Shown in pieces: positions 25,301 to 33,592 of a stretch of DNA of 64,000 bases. The position numbers and the translations under genes were made by a program. This DNA comes from an uncultured Bacteroidales bacterium (GTDB taxonomy: Bacteria > Bacteroidota > Bacteroidia > Bacteroidales > F082): NCBI GenBank assembly GCA_900317055.1, contig ONFF01000003.1:124001-188000 (forward strand). Direction: 5' to 3'. A model generated the notes under the pieces. That model was not told the DNA's origin. It was given only the letters and a program-made list of their open reading frames with translations, and did not search any database. How positions within the stretch are numbered: the first letter of the stretch is position 1; each line of letters opens with the position of its first letter.

Positions 25301-26523
25301 CCAGGAGCGGAAGGGTAGTGCGTTTTGGGGAGGTTGTCTTACCCGCCAGCAAAAGCGAAAGCAACCGCGCCTTGATGATTGCGGCGTATGGAGGATTTGA
25401 TCCAGATTTCCAGAACCTGTCCGATTCTCACGACACAAAGGTGTTGATGAATGCATTGGATAGTTTGCCTTTTCTAGATTCCCGCCGACGCACAATTCCA
25501 CATTGGAATGACATAAAAGTTATGCCTCAAATAGTCGATATCGTTGACTGTGGTACGGCGGCGCGTTTCCTGACCACCTATTTTGCTTGTCACAAAGGCG
25601 ATTGGCTATTAACGGGCACAGAGCGAATGAAGCAGCGCCCCATGATTCCTATAGTGGATGCATTGAGAGGTTTAGGGGCAGATATCCAGTATGTTGACAA
25701 AGAGGGCTGTCTGCCATTGCGAATTGTTGGGAAGCCGATTTCAGGCGGTAAAGTCACCGTCGACATGAGTCAAAGCAGTCAGTTCGCCTCATCCTTGCTT
25801 TTGGCTGCACCGATGTGGCCACAAGGTCTTGAAATGGAACTGATTGGTGAACTTAGTTCTTTGCCCTATCTCGAAATGACCTTGACCATGATGCAGCATT
25901 TCGGCGCAAAGATCGAGCAAAGTGATAGGATGATAAAAGTTCTTCCAAAGCATTATCATTCAATGGATTTTGAGATTGAGGCAGACTGGAGTGCAGCTTC
26001 CTATTGGTATGAAATGGCAGCATTGAGCGAGGAATGTGAGATCAGGTTGCATGGATTGGTCGGCCCTTCGACAAGCTCAGGGACCTCTAGCCTACAAGGT
26101 GATGTGGTCATCGTGGATTGGATGAGGCAATTGGGGGTTGGAACTTTTGTTGAAGATAAGGTTGTTGTCTTGCGAAAAATACCTTTTGAAAAACGCCCGC
26201 TCTGTTTTGATTTCTCAGCCCATCCTGACCTCTATCCGACCATGGCGGCCACTTGTGCAGGATTGGGCCTTGAAGCTAGGTTTCTAGGTCTTGATAATCT
26301 GCATCTTAAAGAATCAGATAGGGTGGAGGCAATGCAAACTGAATTGGCGAAATTGAGTCAATATCCCGTGCATTTTTGCGCTCACAATGATCATCGGATC
26401 GTGATGGCTTTGGCACCGCTTTCGATGCTCGTTGGCCCTGTCCATTTCGACCATCCCGAAGTGGTGGAAAAATCGTATCCTAAGTTTTGGGAAGATGCCT
26501 CTTTTTGCCAGTTAATGAGGTAA
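25294..26523 (+). CDS. aroA: 3-phosphoshikimate 1-carboxyvinyltransferase (EPSP synthase)
   Basis: From the ATG at 25294 the protein has 409 residues. The frame is open back to 25129, but that part would overlap aroB and translates repeat DNA; a GTG at 25318 is another possible start. EPSP synthase motifs: LPASKSESNRALM near 16-28, DCGTAARFLTTY near 85, SSQFASSLLL near 161, HPDLYPTMAA, LKESDRVEAM and HNDHRIVMALA. It makes enolpyruvylshikimate-3-phosphate for aromatic amino acids. Odd feature: residues about 257-264 (GPSTSSGT) are encoded by a CCCTTCGACAAGCTCAGGG palindrome just before the conserved SLQGD, where family members usually have only two or three residues. Confidence 0.93.
   Translation: MRTRSGRVVRFGEVVLPASKSESNRALMIAAYGGFDPDFQNLSDSHDTKVLMNALDSLPFLDSRRRTIPHWNDIKVMPQIVDIVDCGTAARFLTTYFACHKGDWLLTGTERMKQRPMIPIVDALRGLGADIQYVDKEGCLPLRIVGKPISGGKVTVDMSQSSQFASSLLLAAPMWPQGLEMELIGELSSLPYLEMTLTMMQHFGAKIEQSDRMIKVLPKHYHSMDFEIEADWSAASYWYEMAALSEECEIRLHGLVGPSTSSGTSSLQGDVVIVDWMRQLGVGTFVEDKVVVLRKIPFEKRPLCFDFSAHPDLYPTMAATCAGLGLEARFLGLDNLHLKESDRVEAMQTELAKLSQYPVHFCAHNDHRIVMALAPLSMLVGPVHFDHPEVVEKSYPKFWEDASFCQLMR
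26064..26082. repeat. Short REP-like palindrome inside aroA
   Basis: CCCTTCGACAAGCTCAGGG lies in frame within aroA. Its reverse complement differs from the intergenic copy at 27341-27359 at three of 19 positions, all transitions. Confidence 0.75.
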
Positions 26524-26545
26524 AAACACCAATTTTTAAGAATTA

Positions 26546-26578
26546 TTGGCCTTAGTATTAAGAAAATCCGTACTTTTG
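26546..26578 (+). promoter_or_regulatory. Promoter for the LutA-like gene
   Basis: TACTTTTG at 26571-26578 matches the TAnnTTTG -7 box. A TTG at 26546-26548 is 22 bases upstream. The ATG lies at 26601. Confidence 0.55.
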
Positions 26579-26600
26579 CGCGATTTTTGCATACTATGTC

Positions 26601-27323
26601 ATGAAAGTTGAACTGTTTGTCCCCTGCATCATCGACCAGTTTTTCCCCACCGTGGCGGCCCATACCATGAAACTGTTGGAGCGTACGGGCGTTGAGGTGG
26701 AGTACAATCCTGAGCAGACCTGCTGCGGGCGCTTTGCCTATAATGCTGGCTTTACTGAGGAAGCGAAGGAATTGGGTGACAAGTTTCTCAACGATTTTTC
26801 TTACGATGGTCCGGTAGTGGCACCTTCGGCGGCGTGTGTGCATTATATCAAAAAACGCTATCCTGAGTTGTTTTTCAATACCGCCAATCACTTGAATTTC
26901 AAGCGCATGGTGGCTAATGTCTACGAATTGACTGATTTTTTGGTCAACAAGGTGTATTTCGACGATTTCGGTGCGGAATTCCCCTATAAGGTGACTTTCC
27001 ATGACAGCTGTAGCGCCTTGAGAGGATTGGGACTCGGCAAGGAAGCACGTCAGTTGCTATCGAAGGTGAGAGGCCTTGAACTGGTTGAGATGAAGCAGAC
27101 CGATATGTGCTGTGGTGCTGATTTCTCACTGGAGGTCAACAATGAGACATTGGCCATGGGCATGGCGAGCCATAAGGTGAAAAATGCGATGAACACGGGT
27201 GCCGAGTATATCGTCTCAACTGATATGACCTGCCTGATGCACCAGAAAGCGTATATTGAGAAGGAAGGCTTGCCCATCAAGGTGATTCATATCGCAGATG
27301 TGTTGGCCTCAGGGTGGGAATAA
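26601..27323 (+). CDS. LutA-like (Fe-S)-binding oxidoreductase subunit
   Basis: A 240-residue protein made of two cysteine-rich CCG domains, with TCCGRFAYNAG near residue 40 and DMCCGADFS near 168, plus single cysteines in VPCIIDQF and HDSCSALRG. This is the pattern of LutA/YkgE, one subunit of the lactate oxidation complex LutABC. lutB and lutC, which normally follow, are absent: the next gene is a sugar acetyltransferase. It may therefore work with subunits encoded elsewhere or have another role. It has its own promoter. Confidence 0.85.
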   Translation: MKVELFVPCIIDQFFPTVAAHTMKLLERTGVEVEYNPEQTCCGRFAYNAGFTEEAKELGDKFLNDFSYDGPVVAPSAACVHYIKKRYPELFFNTANHLNFKRMVANVYELTDFLVNKVYFDDFGAEFPYKVTFHDSCSALRGLGLGKEARQLLSKVRGLELVEMKQTDMCCGADFSLEVNNETLAMGMASHKVKNAMNTGAEYIVSTDMTCLMHQKAYIEKEGLPIKVIHIADVLASGWE

Positions 27324-27340
27324 AAACAAAGGCTCTTTAG

Positions 27341-27359
27341 CCCTGAGTTCGTTGAAGGG
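27341..27359. repeat. Short REP-like palindrome, intergenic copy
   Basis: CCCTGAGTTCGTTGAAGGG follows the LutA-like gene by 17 bases and is itself followed by TCGAAG. It is the intergenic relative of the element inside aroA. Confidence 0.65.
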
Positions 27360-27393
27360 TCGAAGTGCCGATTTAATTATGAAGAGTTAAACA

Positions 27394-27951
27394 ATGAACG
27401 ACTACTACATACACGAAAGCAGTTATGTCGATGACAATGTGAGTATCGGCAAAGGAACCAAAATCTGGCATTTTTGTCATATCCAGTCGGGTGCCGTCAT
27501 CGGCGAAGGCTGTTCTTTTGGCCAAAATGTGAATGTGGGCAACAATGTGAAGATTGGCAATGGTGTTCGCGTGCAAAACAATGTTTCCATCTACGAAGGC
27601 GTTGAAATCGAGGATCATGTATTCTGCGGACCAAGCTGTGTGTTCACCAATGTAACTACGCCGCGTGCACATTTTCCTGTCCATGGGGTCTATGCCAAAA
27701 CCAAGATTTGCGAAGGTGCATCGTTAGGTGCCAACTGTACGGTGGTTTGTGGCCACACCGTGGGCAAAAGCGCTCTCGTTGCTGCGGGCGCTGTGGTGAC
27801 CAAGGATGTGAAACCATACGCCCTGATGGCCGGTGTGCCCGCCCGTCAGATTGGTTGGGTCTGTGAATGTGGTAAACGTCTCGACTCATCCCTGCAATGT
27901 GAATGTGGTCGGAAATACAAATTAAATAACGAACAATTGGAATCATTGTAG
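27394..27951 (+). CDS. wbpD: WbpD/WlbB-like sugar N-acetyltransferase
   Basis: A 185-residue left-handed beta-helix acetyltransferase with hexapeptide repeats from about residue 8 to 150. It contains FTNVTTPRAHFPVHG near 87 and NCTVVCGHTVG near 112, both typical of enzymes that acetylate the 3-amino group of UDP-GlcNAc3NA. The C-terminus adds a four-cysteine zinc knuckle (CECGKRL, CECGRKY), also seen in WlbB. It would act with the WbpE-like aminotransferase 45 bases downstream. WbpA and WbpB, the preceding steps, are not recognised in the window. The exact sugar is inference. Confidence 0.85.
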   Translation: MNDYYIHESSYVDDNVSIGKGTKIWHFCHIQSGAVIGEGCSFGQNVNVGNNVKIGNGVRVQNNVSIYEGVEIEDHVFCGPSCVFTNVTTPRAHFPVHGVYAKTKICEGASLGANCTVVCGHTVGKSALVAAGAVVTKDVKPYALMAGVPARQIGWVCECGKRLDSSLQCECGRKYKLNNEQLESL

Positions 27952-27996
27952 TGACATGCGCCCGTGCGTCTCTACATCCGCAATATCAATTTAAAT

Positions 27997-29127
27997 ATGC
28001 AATTCAGAGATTTAAAAACCCAATATAATGTCCTCAAGGACGAAATGGATAAGGCCATCCTTGATGTGGTTGCCTCCAGCGCCTTCGTCATGGGCCCGAA
28101 AATCAAGGAGATGGAAACAGCTTTCGCCGAGTATGTTGGTGTAAAACACTGCATCGCTTGTAACAGCGGCACCGATGCCTTGCTCCTTGCATTGAAGGTG
28201 TGGGATGTGAAGCCAGGAGATGCGGTGTTTGTGCCTAGTTTCACTTTCTTTGCATCAGCGGAAGTGATAGCCATGCAAGGTGCAACACCTGTTTTCGTTG
28301 ATGTTGACAAAGACACTTTCAACATGGATGTAGCTGACCTTGAGTGCAAGATTGAACAGACCAAAAAGGCTGGCAAACTTACACCTCGCGTTGTCATCGC
28401 TGTTGATTTGTTCGGTCTGCCTGCCGACTTCAAGGTTATTCGCAAAGTGGCTGATAAGCATGGGCTTTACATCCTTGAAGATGGTGCGCAAGGCTTTGGA
28501 GGTCGTATCGGTGACCGTAAGGCTTGCACTTTTGGCGATATCTCCACCACATCGTTCTTCCCTGCCAAGCCAGTGGGCTGCTATGGTGATGGTGGCGCGG
28601 TGTTTACCGACAACGACGAATGGGCAGAATTGATAGAGTCTTACCACATTCACGGCAAGGGTAGTGACCGTTACGATAATGTTCGCATCGGTATGAACTC
28701 ACGCTTGGACAGTATCCAGGCGGCTATCCTTTTGGTGAAGCTCAAAGCTTTCAAGGAATATGAGTTGGTTGATGTCAACAAGGTTGCAGCTCGCTATACG
28801 GAGAAGTTGAAGGATGTGGTGAAGACCCCGATTGTGCCTGAAGGCTTCTATTCCAGCTGGGCTCAATATACATTACAGCTTGAGGACAAGGAGGCTAGGG
28901 CTGGATTGCAAGCTGCATTGAAGGCACTCGATATACCAACTGCTATCTATTATCCTATCCCTATGCACCGTCAGACAGCGTTCAACTATCTGAACCTTGA
29001 CGACAACCGTTGTCCTATATCTGACCAGTTGGCCGATACGGTCATCTCGCTGCCGATACATCCTTATCTCTCCGAAACGGATCAAGATAGGATTTGTGAT
29101 GCTGTTTGTGGCTTTTTGAAGAAGTAA
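27997..29127 (+). CDS. wbpE: WbpE/PorR-like sugar aminotransferase (DegT/DnrJ family)
   Basis: From the ATG at 27997 it has 376 residues; the frame runs 33 bases further upstream without conserved sequence. DegT/DnrJ motifs: MGPKIKEMETAFAEYVG near 32, NSGTDALLLAL near 57, PSFTFFASAE near 80, and the PLP lysine K191 in FFPAKPVGCYGDGG. In the Wbp pathway this enzyme aminates C3 of UDP-3-keto-GlcNAcA, and WbpD then acetylates it. In Porphyromonas the homologue is PorR, needed for A-LPS. Placement directly after the WbpD-like gene supports that pathway over other DegT reactions. Confidence 0.85.
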   Translation: MQFRDLKTQYNVLKDEMDKAILDVVASSAFVMGPKIKEMETAFAEYVGVKHCIACNSGTDALLLALKVWDVKPGDAVFVPSFTFFASAEVIAMQGATPVFVDVDKDTFNMDVADLECKIEQTKKAGKLTPRVVIAVDLFGLPADFKVIRKVADKHGLYILEDGAQGFGGRIGDRKACTFGDISTTSFFPAKPVGCYGDGGAVFTDNDEWAELIESYHIHGKGSDRYDNVRIGMNSRLDSIQAAILLVKLKAFKEYELVDVNKVAARYTEKLKDVVKTPIVPEGFYSSWAQYTLQLEDKEARAGLQAALKALDIPTAIYYPIPMHRQTAFNYLNLDDNRCPISDQLADTVISLPIHPYLSETDQDRICDAVCGFLKK

Positions 29128-29141
29128 AAACGCTGACAGGC

Positions 29142-30263
29142 ATGGGTATTAGGTCATTTATCAGCAATATGATTGCTCGCGACAATTACGACGAGGTAAT
29201 GGAATACCTTGCCGTGACCGAGACCCAGCATGCCCCGATGTTTGAGTTTGACCATGCTCCCGAACAGCTTCGTGAGCTGATAGAGGTGGCCCAAACGCCA
29301 CGAGGTCCCGAGCGTTCGCAATGGCTCAACGATTTTGCTGATAAGACTTGGGCGTTGCCTGATGGCGAAGCTGAAGTGCTCCTTGCCAAAGAGCATCTGA
29401 ATGCCGTTCGCCATCTGAACGGTTATTTGCGTAGTGCCAACTCCAAACTGAAGCAAGATGGTTATTTTGTTTGCGCTTTTGATACATCACAGAAACGGCG
29501 CGCCCAGATTTTCAGCAGGTACCCCAAAATAATTGCCTATTTTGTCTATTTCTTTGATTTCCTGTGGCATAGGGTGTGCCCAAAAGTTGGATTAACCCGC
29601 CGATTCTATTATTTCTGCACGAGAAAAGTGAGAAAGGTTTTCCCAAGGCCTGAGGTATTGGGGAGGTTGTATTATTGCGGTTTTGAGGTGGTCGGTGAGC
29701 AATATATCCACGACCGATATTGTGTAATCACCCAAAAAAAGCGTCTTCCCAGCAAGGATCAGCATACTTATGGTGCTTTGATTCGGTTGAGAAGATTTGG
29801 GAAAGACGGCAAGCTTTTTAATGTCTTCAAGTTCAGGACGATGTATGCCTATTCGGAATATTTGCAAACCTATATCTATGAGAACAACGACCTGGATGTA
29901 GGTGGCAAATTCTATGACGACTATCGAGTGACCGAATGGGGACGGTTCCTAAGAAAGACTTGGCTCGATGAATTGCCGATGGTCATTAATTTGATAAAAG
30001 GGCAGATGAAAATAGTGGGAGTGAGGCCGCTTAGCCAACAGTATTTCAATTTGTATAATAAAGAGTTACAAGAGCTTAGAATCAAGACTAAGCCAGGGCT
30101 TCTTCCTCCATTTTATGTCGATATGCCCGAAACGCTTGATGAAATTCAGGAGAGCGAGATGCACTATCTAAAGGAATATTTGGAACATCCTTTTCGCACC
30201 GACTGGAAATACTTTTGGAAGATTATTGCCAACATTATCTTTAAAGGGAAACGGTCGAAGTAA
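29142..30263 (+). CDS. Initiating sugar transferase with methyltransferase-like N-terminus
   Basis: A 373-residue protein from the ATG at 29142. The C-terminal half is a bacterial sugar transferase domain (PF02397 type): NVFKFRTMYAYSEYL, LRKTWLDELPMVINLIKGQMKIVGVRPLS and KPGLLPPFY. The N-terminal half has NGYLRSANSKLKQDGYFVCAFDT and LYYCGFEVVGEQ, which looks like part of a SAM methyltransferase fold, with YPKIIAYFVYFFDFLWHRVCPK as a single possible membrane-associated segment. I recall this two-part layout in other Bacteroidetes sugar transferases. It probably places the first sugar phosphate on undecaprenyl phosphate. Starts 14 bases after wbpE. Confidence 0.85.
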   Translation: MGIRSFISNMIARDNYDEVMEYLAVTETQHAPMFEFDHAPEQLRELIEVAQTPRGPERSQWLNDFADKTWALPDGEAEVLLAKEHLNAVRHLNGYLRSANSKLKQDGYFVCAFDTSQKRRAQIFSRYPKIIAYFVYFFDFLWHRVCPKVGLTRRFYYFCTRKVRKVFPRPEVLGRLYYCGFEVVGEQYIHDRYCVITQKKRLPSKDQHTYGALIRLRRFGKDGKLFNVFKFRTMYAYSEYLQTYIYENNDLDVGGKFYDDYRVTEWGRFLRKTWLDELPMVINLIKGQMKIVGVRPLSQQYFNLYNKELQELRIKTKPGLLPPFYVDMPETLDEIQESEMHYLKEYLEHPFRTDWKYFWKIIANIIFKGKRSK

Positions 30264-30307
30264 AAAAATGTAAAAGTTTTTTGCTTTTTTTATTGAAAAA
30301 AAATCTA

Positions 30308-30315
30308 TACTTTTG
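30308..30315 (+). promoter_or_regulatory. -7 box for the ABC exporter permease gene
   Basis: TACTTTTG matches TAnnTTTG. A TTG at 30281-30283 lies 24 bases upstream. Transcription would start about 130 bases before the ATG at 30455, leaving a long leader. Confidence 0.6.
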
Positions 30316-30454
30316 CAAGCTGTAATATTGGACAGGTTAGCTTGGTATTACAAACAAAAATGCCACCATCTTATGAGTGAGACAAGTGGCTTAAACATAA
30401 ATAGTTATGCCTTCTTGATGTGAGTCAAGTGGCGAAGCTTTACCTTTTTTTGAA
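30316..30454 (+). promoter_or_regulatory. Structured leader before wzm, possible attenuator
   Basis: Two interleaved inverted repeats occur first: AAGCT (30317-30321) with AGCTT (30339-30343), and GTAATA (30322-30327) with TATTAC (30346-30351). Then a 16-base element occurs twice, TGAGACAAGTGGCTTA near 30379 and TGAGTCAAGTGGCGAA at 30421-30436. The second is part of a CTTGA/TCAAG hairpin followed by a run of seven T near 30445. This looks like a transcription attenuator, but no antiterminator gene is seen nearby. Confidence 0.45.
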
Positions 30455-31333
30455 ATGAGTCAGACAACAGAAAACGAAAACTGGACCACCATTATCAAGC
30501 CTCGAAACAGGCTTTTTGAGGTGAATTTGAAAGAAATTTGGGACTACCGTGACCTAATGACCCTTTTTGTGAAGCGCACAATCACGGTGCAATACAAGCA
30601 AACCATACTTGGCCCATTGTGGTGGGTTATCCAACCCGCCTTGACGGTCATCATGTACATGGTAGTGTTCGGAGGCATTGCGGGTATACCAACCGACGAC
30701 ATTCCACAACCCTTGTTTTATTTAGGCGGTATTGCCATGTGGCAGTATTTTTCCGATTGCCTCACTAGAACCTCCAACACTTTTGTGTCTAATGCGGGTA
30801 TTTTTGGAAAGGTTTATTTTCCAAGGCTGATTATGCCACTTTCGGGAGTAATTAGTAATTTGGTACGCTTTGGTATTCAACTAGGACTCTTTGTCTTGGT
30901 CTATATTTATTATGTAATCATAGGGCAGGCTCCTACACCCAATTGGTATCTGTTATTGTTTCCCTTGTTGTTGATGATGATGGCAGGACTAGCCTTAGGT
31001 TTCGGCATCATTATCTCTTCCATGACTACCAAGTATCGCGACTTGCAGATTCTGTTTTCCTTCTTCGTCTCATTGTGGATGTATGCCACGCCAATTGTTT
31101 ATCCATTGAGTCAAGTGGCTGGAAAGGAAAAATTCGGGCTCAATATTGCTAACATCATGTGTCTCAATCCTGTGACACCTGTTATTGAGGCCTTTAAACA
31201 TGGCGCATTAGGTGCAGGTGAGTTTGTCGGCTGGGGCTGGTTGGCCTATAGTTTTGTTTTCATGTTGGTTGTGCTCTTTGTTGGCATTTTAATATTCAAC
31301 AAGGTCCAGAAGAGCTTTATGGATACAGTCTAA
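30455..31333 (+). CDS. wzm: ABC-type polysaccharide exporter permease
   Basis: A 292-residue ABC-2 type permease with six predicted membrane helices. The N-terminal amphipathic segment DYRDLMTLFVKRTITVQYKQ precedes helix 1, and TILGPLWWVIQPALTVIMYMVVFG is the hallmark of Wzm/KpsM-type proteins. It moves lipid-linked polysaccharide across the cytoplasmic membrane together with Wzt. Its ATPase is not next door but at 36678-37973, after five intervening genes. It has its own promoter and a long leader. Confidence 0.93.
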   Translation: MSQTTENENWTTIIKPRNRLFEVNLKEIWDYRDLMTLFVKRTITVQYKQTILGPLWWVIQPALTVIMYMVVFGGIAGIPTDDIPQPLFYLGGIAMWQYFSDCLTRTSNTFVSNAGIFGKVYFPRLIMPLSGVISNLVRFGIQLGLFVLVYIYYVIIGQAPTPNWYLLLFPLLLMMMAGLALGFGIIISSMTTKYRDLQILFSFFVSLWMYATPIVYPLSQVAGKEKFGLNIANIMCLNPVTPVIEAFKHGALGAGEFVGWGWLAYSFVFMLVVLFVGILIFNKVQKSFMDTV

Positions 31334-31471
31334 AACGATGTTGAAAAGTATCGTAGGGCAATAATTGGTGGTTTTTGCGTTATGATGAAAAAGCAGCACT
31401 GTCTTTATGATGCAAAAATTGCCGATGGTTTTCCAGTGACTGTTAAATATATATTTTGTTTTGTTTTGTTT

Positions 31472-32521
31472 ATGAAAGTGCTTGTTTCAGGTGCTGCTGG
31501 TTTTATTGGCTCATGGGTCTCAAAAGCCTTGGCCGAGCGGGGCGATGAAGTGTATTGTGTCGACAACATCAACGACTATTATGATGTGCGTCTTAAATAT
31601 AGCCGACTACATTGTTTGGGAATCGATTTGATGGAGGGGGAGGAAGAGATTCCTAACGATGAGATTCGTCAAAGTTCAAGTTTTTCCAAATTGCGATTTC
31701 TCCGTATGTCAATAGAAGAAAAGCCTCTGCTAGACTACCTGTTTGCAACAGAACATTTCGACATAGTGGTTAATCTGGCGGCACAGGTAGGCGTGCGTTA
31801 TAGTATCACCCATCCCTACACATATATGCAGAGCAATTTGGTTGGATTCCTGAATATCTTGGAAGCCTGTCGATTCCATAATGTGAAGAAATTGGTGTTT
31901 GCCTCGTCATCTTCTGTGTATGGGCTAAATGCGAAGAAACCCTATAGCGAGGATGATATGGTTGGCACACCAGTGTCGCTCTACGCTGTCAGCAAGAGAA
32001 GCAACGAACTAATGGCGCATAGTTATAGCAAACTCTACGGACTGCAAACAATTGGGCTTCGTTATTTTACGGTCTATGGCCCATGGGGCCGTCCTGATAT
32101 GGCGCCTATGCTATTTGCTACTGCTTTGCGTGACGGAAAGCCCATCAAGGTATTCAACGATGGGAATATGTTGCGCGACTTTACCTATGTTGATGATATC
32201 GTCGAGGGTACAATCAGAGCTATTGATTATGATTTAAAGCCAGAATATTGCCCTAACGGGATTGCCTGTCGTATTTATAATATTGGTTGCGGTCACCCCG
32301 TGCGACTGTTGGATTTCATTGCCGAGTTGGAAATGACATATGGAAAACAGGCGCAAAAGGAGTTTCTCCCCATGCAGCTTGGCGATGTGTGCCAGACCTA
32401 TGCCGACACTACAAGGCTTGAGAAGGAAATGGGTTATCGTCCGCATTGGGCGCTTCATGACGGCATCGCAGAGTTCGTGAAGTGGTTTGATAGCGAGGAT
32501 AATCCGCTGAAAGCTTCATGA
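31472..32521 (+). CDS. UDP-glucuronate 4-epimerase-like NAD-dependent epimerase
   Basis: From the ATG at 31472 it has 349 residues; the longer frame from 31382 adds a hydrophobic, unconserved stretch. The NAD-binding SGAAGFIGSWVS, NINDYYDVRLKYSRL (typical of UDP-glucuronate epimerases), the catalytic SSSVYG and YAVSK (YxxxK), and LRYFTVYGPWGRPDMA are all present. It would convert UDP-glucuronate to UDP-galacturonate as a building block of the glycan. The substrate call rests on the NDYYD block and family knowledge. Confidence 0.87.
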   Translation: MKVLVSGAAGFIGSWVSKALAERGDEVYCVDNINDYYDVRLKYSRLHCLGIDLMEGEEEIPNDEIRQSSSFSKLRFLRMSIEEKPLLDYLFATEHFDIVVNLAAQVGVRYSITHPYTYMQSNLVGFLNILEACRFHNVKKLVFASSSSVYGLNAKKPYSEDDMVGTPVSLYAVSKRSNELMAHSYSKLYGLQTIGLRYFTVYGPWGRPDMAPMLFATALRDGKPIKVFNDGNMLRDFTYVDDIVEGTIRAIDYDLKPEYCPNGIACRIYNIGCGHPVRLLDFIAELEMTYGKQAQKEFLPMQLGDVCQTYADTTRLEKEMGYRPHWALHDGIAEFVKWFDSEDNPLKAS

Positions 32522-32570
32522 AGTCATTCTTTTATAAAGAATTTCTTTTCAGTTTTGCTTCTTTATAGAA

Positions 32571-33530
32571 ATGAGCGATTTAGTAAGTGTTATTATTAAT
32601 GTCTATAACTGCAAAACATATCTTCCAAAGACCCTTGATAGTGTACGCGAGCAAAGTTATCGGAATTTGGAAGTGATTTTGGTGGATGATTGTTCTACAG
32701 ATGGTTCAGGTGAGTTTTGCGATGAGTATTGCAGACAAGATGAGCGGTTCCGTGTCATCCATCATGAGAAAAACACTGGGGTGAGTGGGCCAAGGAATAC
32801 TGGACTGAGGAATGCCAAAGGCGACTACATCTATTTCATGGATGGCGACGATTATATTCATGTGGATGCCTTAGAGGCACTGATGGAAGCCATAAAGAAA
32901 ACAGGTCTTGAACTGGCCGTTTTCGACTTTGTCAGGACTGATTCGTTGCATGAGGATATACATTCCCTCCGAGATAGAAAACCGGTAGAAATAGTTTCGA
33001 CGGAAAAAATGATATTTGAGATGCTGTCATCGGTGATGTTGAAATGGTGTGTGGTGTGGAACAAGTTATATAAACGGACACTTATTGACGGGCTTTTTTT
33101 TAAGGATGCCTATAGCATTCAGGACCAGGATTTCAATATTAGAGTGTATCAGAAGGTTGAAAAGGCGGCTTATGTACCAGAGGCATTGTATTGGTATGTT
33201 GCAAATCCCCATTCGCTCCAGCGTGATTCATCATATAATGCCAAGCGGTATTATTTTAATACTAAATTTCGTTTCGAAATGCTTGAGCACGTTTTGCCGG
33301 GGAAAAATGAGAAAAAATACCGTTCTTGGATTATTTATTATGGTTTTTTTCAGATGCTGCAACGTCGTGAAGTTGAAAAAGGTACAGCATACGAGTCTGA
33401 TTTCATGAAAATGAGCAAGGATATCATCAGGAAGACAGGGAGGGAATTTCTTTTCTTGAGACGCTTCCCTTTGAGAAAGAAGATGAGGTTTGTCTTTTCG
33501 TGGTATTTACCATGGATGTATGAGGCGTAA
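32571..33530 (+). CDS. Family 2 glycosyltransferase
   Basis: A 319-residue GT-A fold enzyme. VSVIINVYNCKTYLPKTLDSVREQSYRNLE at the start and VDDCSTDGSGEFCDEY near 38 bind the nucleotide sugar. GPRNTGLRNAKGDYIYFMDGDDYI near 68 holds the DxD-like metal site. The C-terminal part is basic and helical, likely resting on the membrane. Donor and acceptor cannot be told. It lies 49 bases after the epimerase. Confidence 0.9.
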   Translation: MSDLVSVIINVYNCKTYLPKTLDSVREQSYRNLEVILVDDCSTDGSGEFCDEYCRQDERFRVIHHEKNTGVSGPRNTGLRNAKGDYIYFMDGDDYIHVDALEALMEAIKKTGLELAVFDFVRTDSLHEDIHSLRDRKPVEIVSTEKMIFEMLSSVMLKWCVVWNKLYKRTLIDGLFFKDAYSIQDQDFNIRVYQKVEKAAYVPEALYWYVANPHSLQRDSSYNAKRYYFNTKFRFEMLEHVLPGKNEKKYRSWIIYYGFFQMLQRREVEKGTAYESDFMKMSKDIIRKTGREFLFLRRFPLRKKMRFVFSWYLPWMYEA

Positions 33531-33592
33531 ACTGGTTTGATAAATGATGGATGCAAAACCCATTGTTTGTTTTTTTGGGGCTATCATAATAG

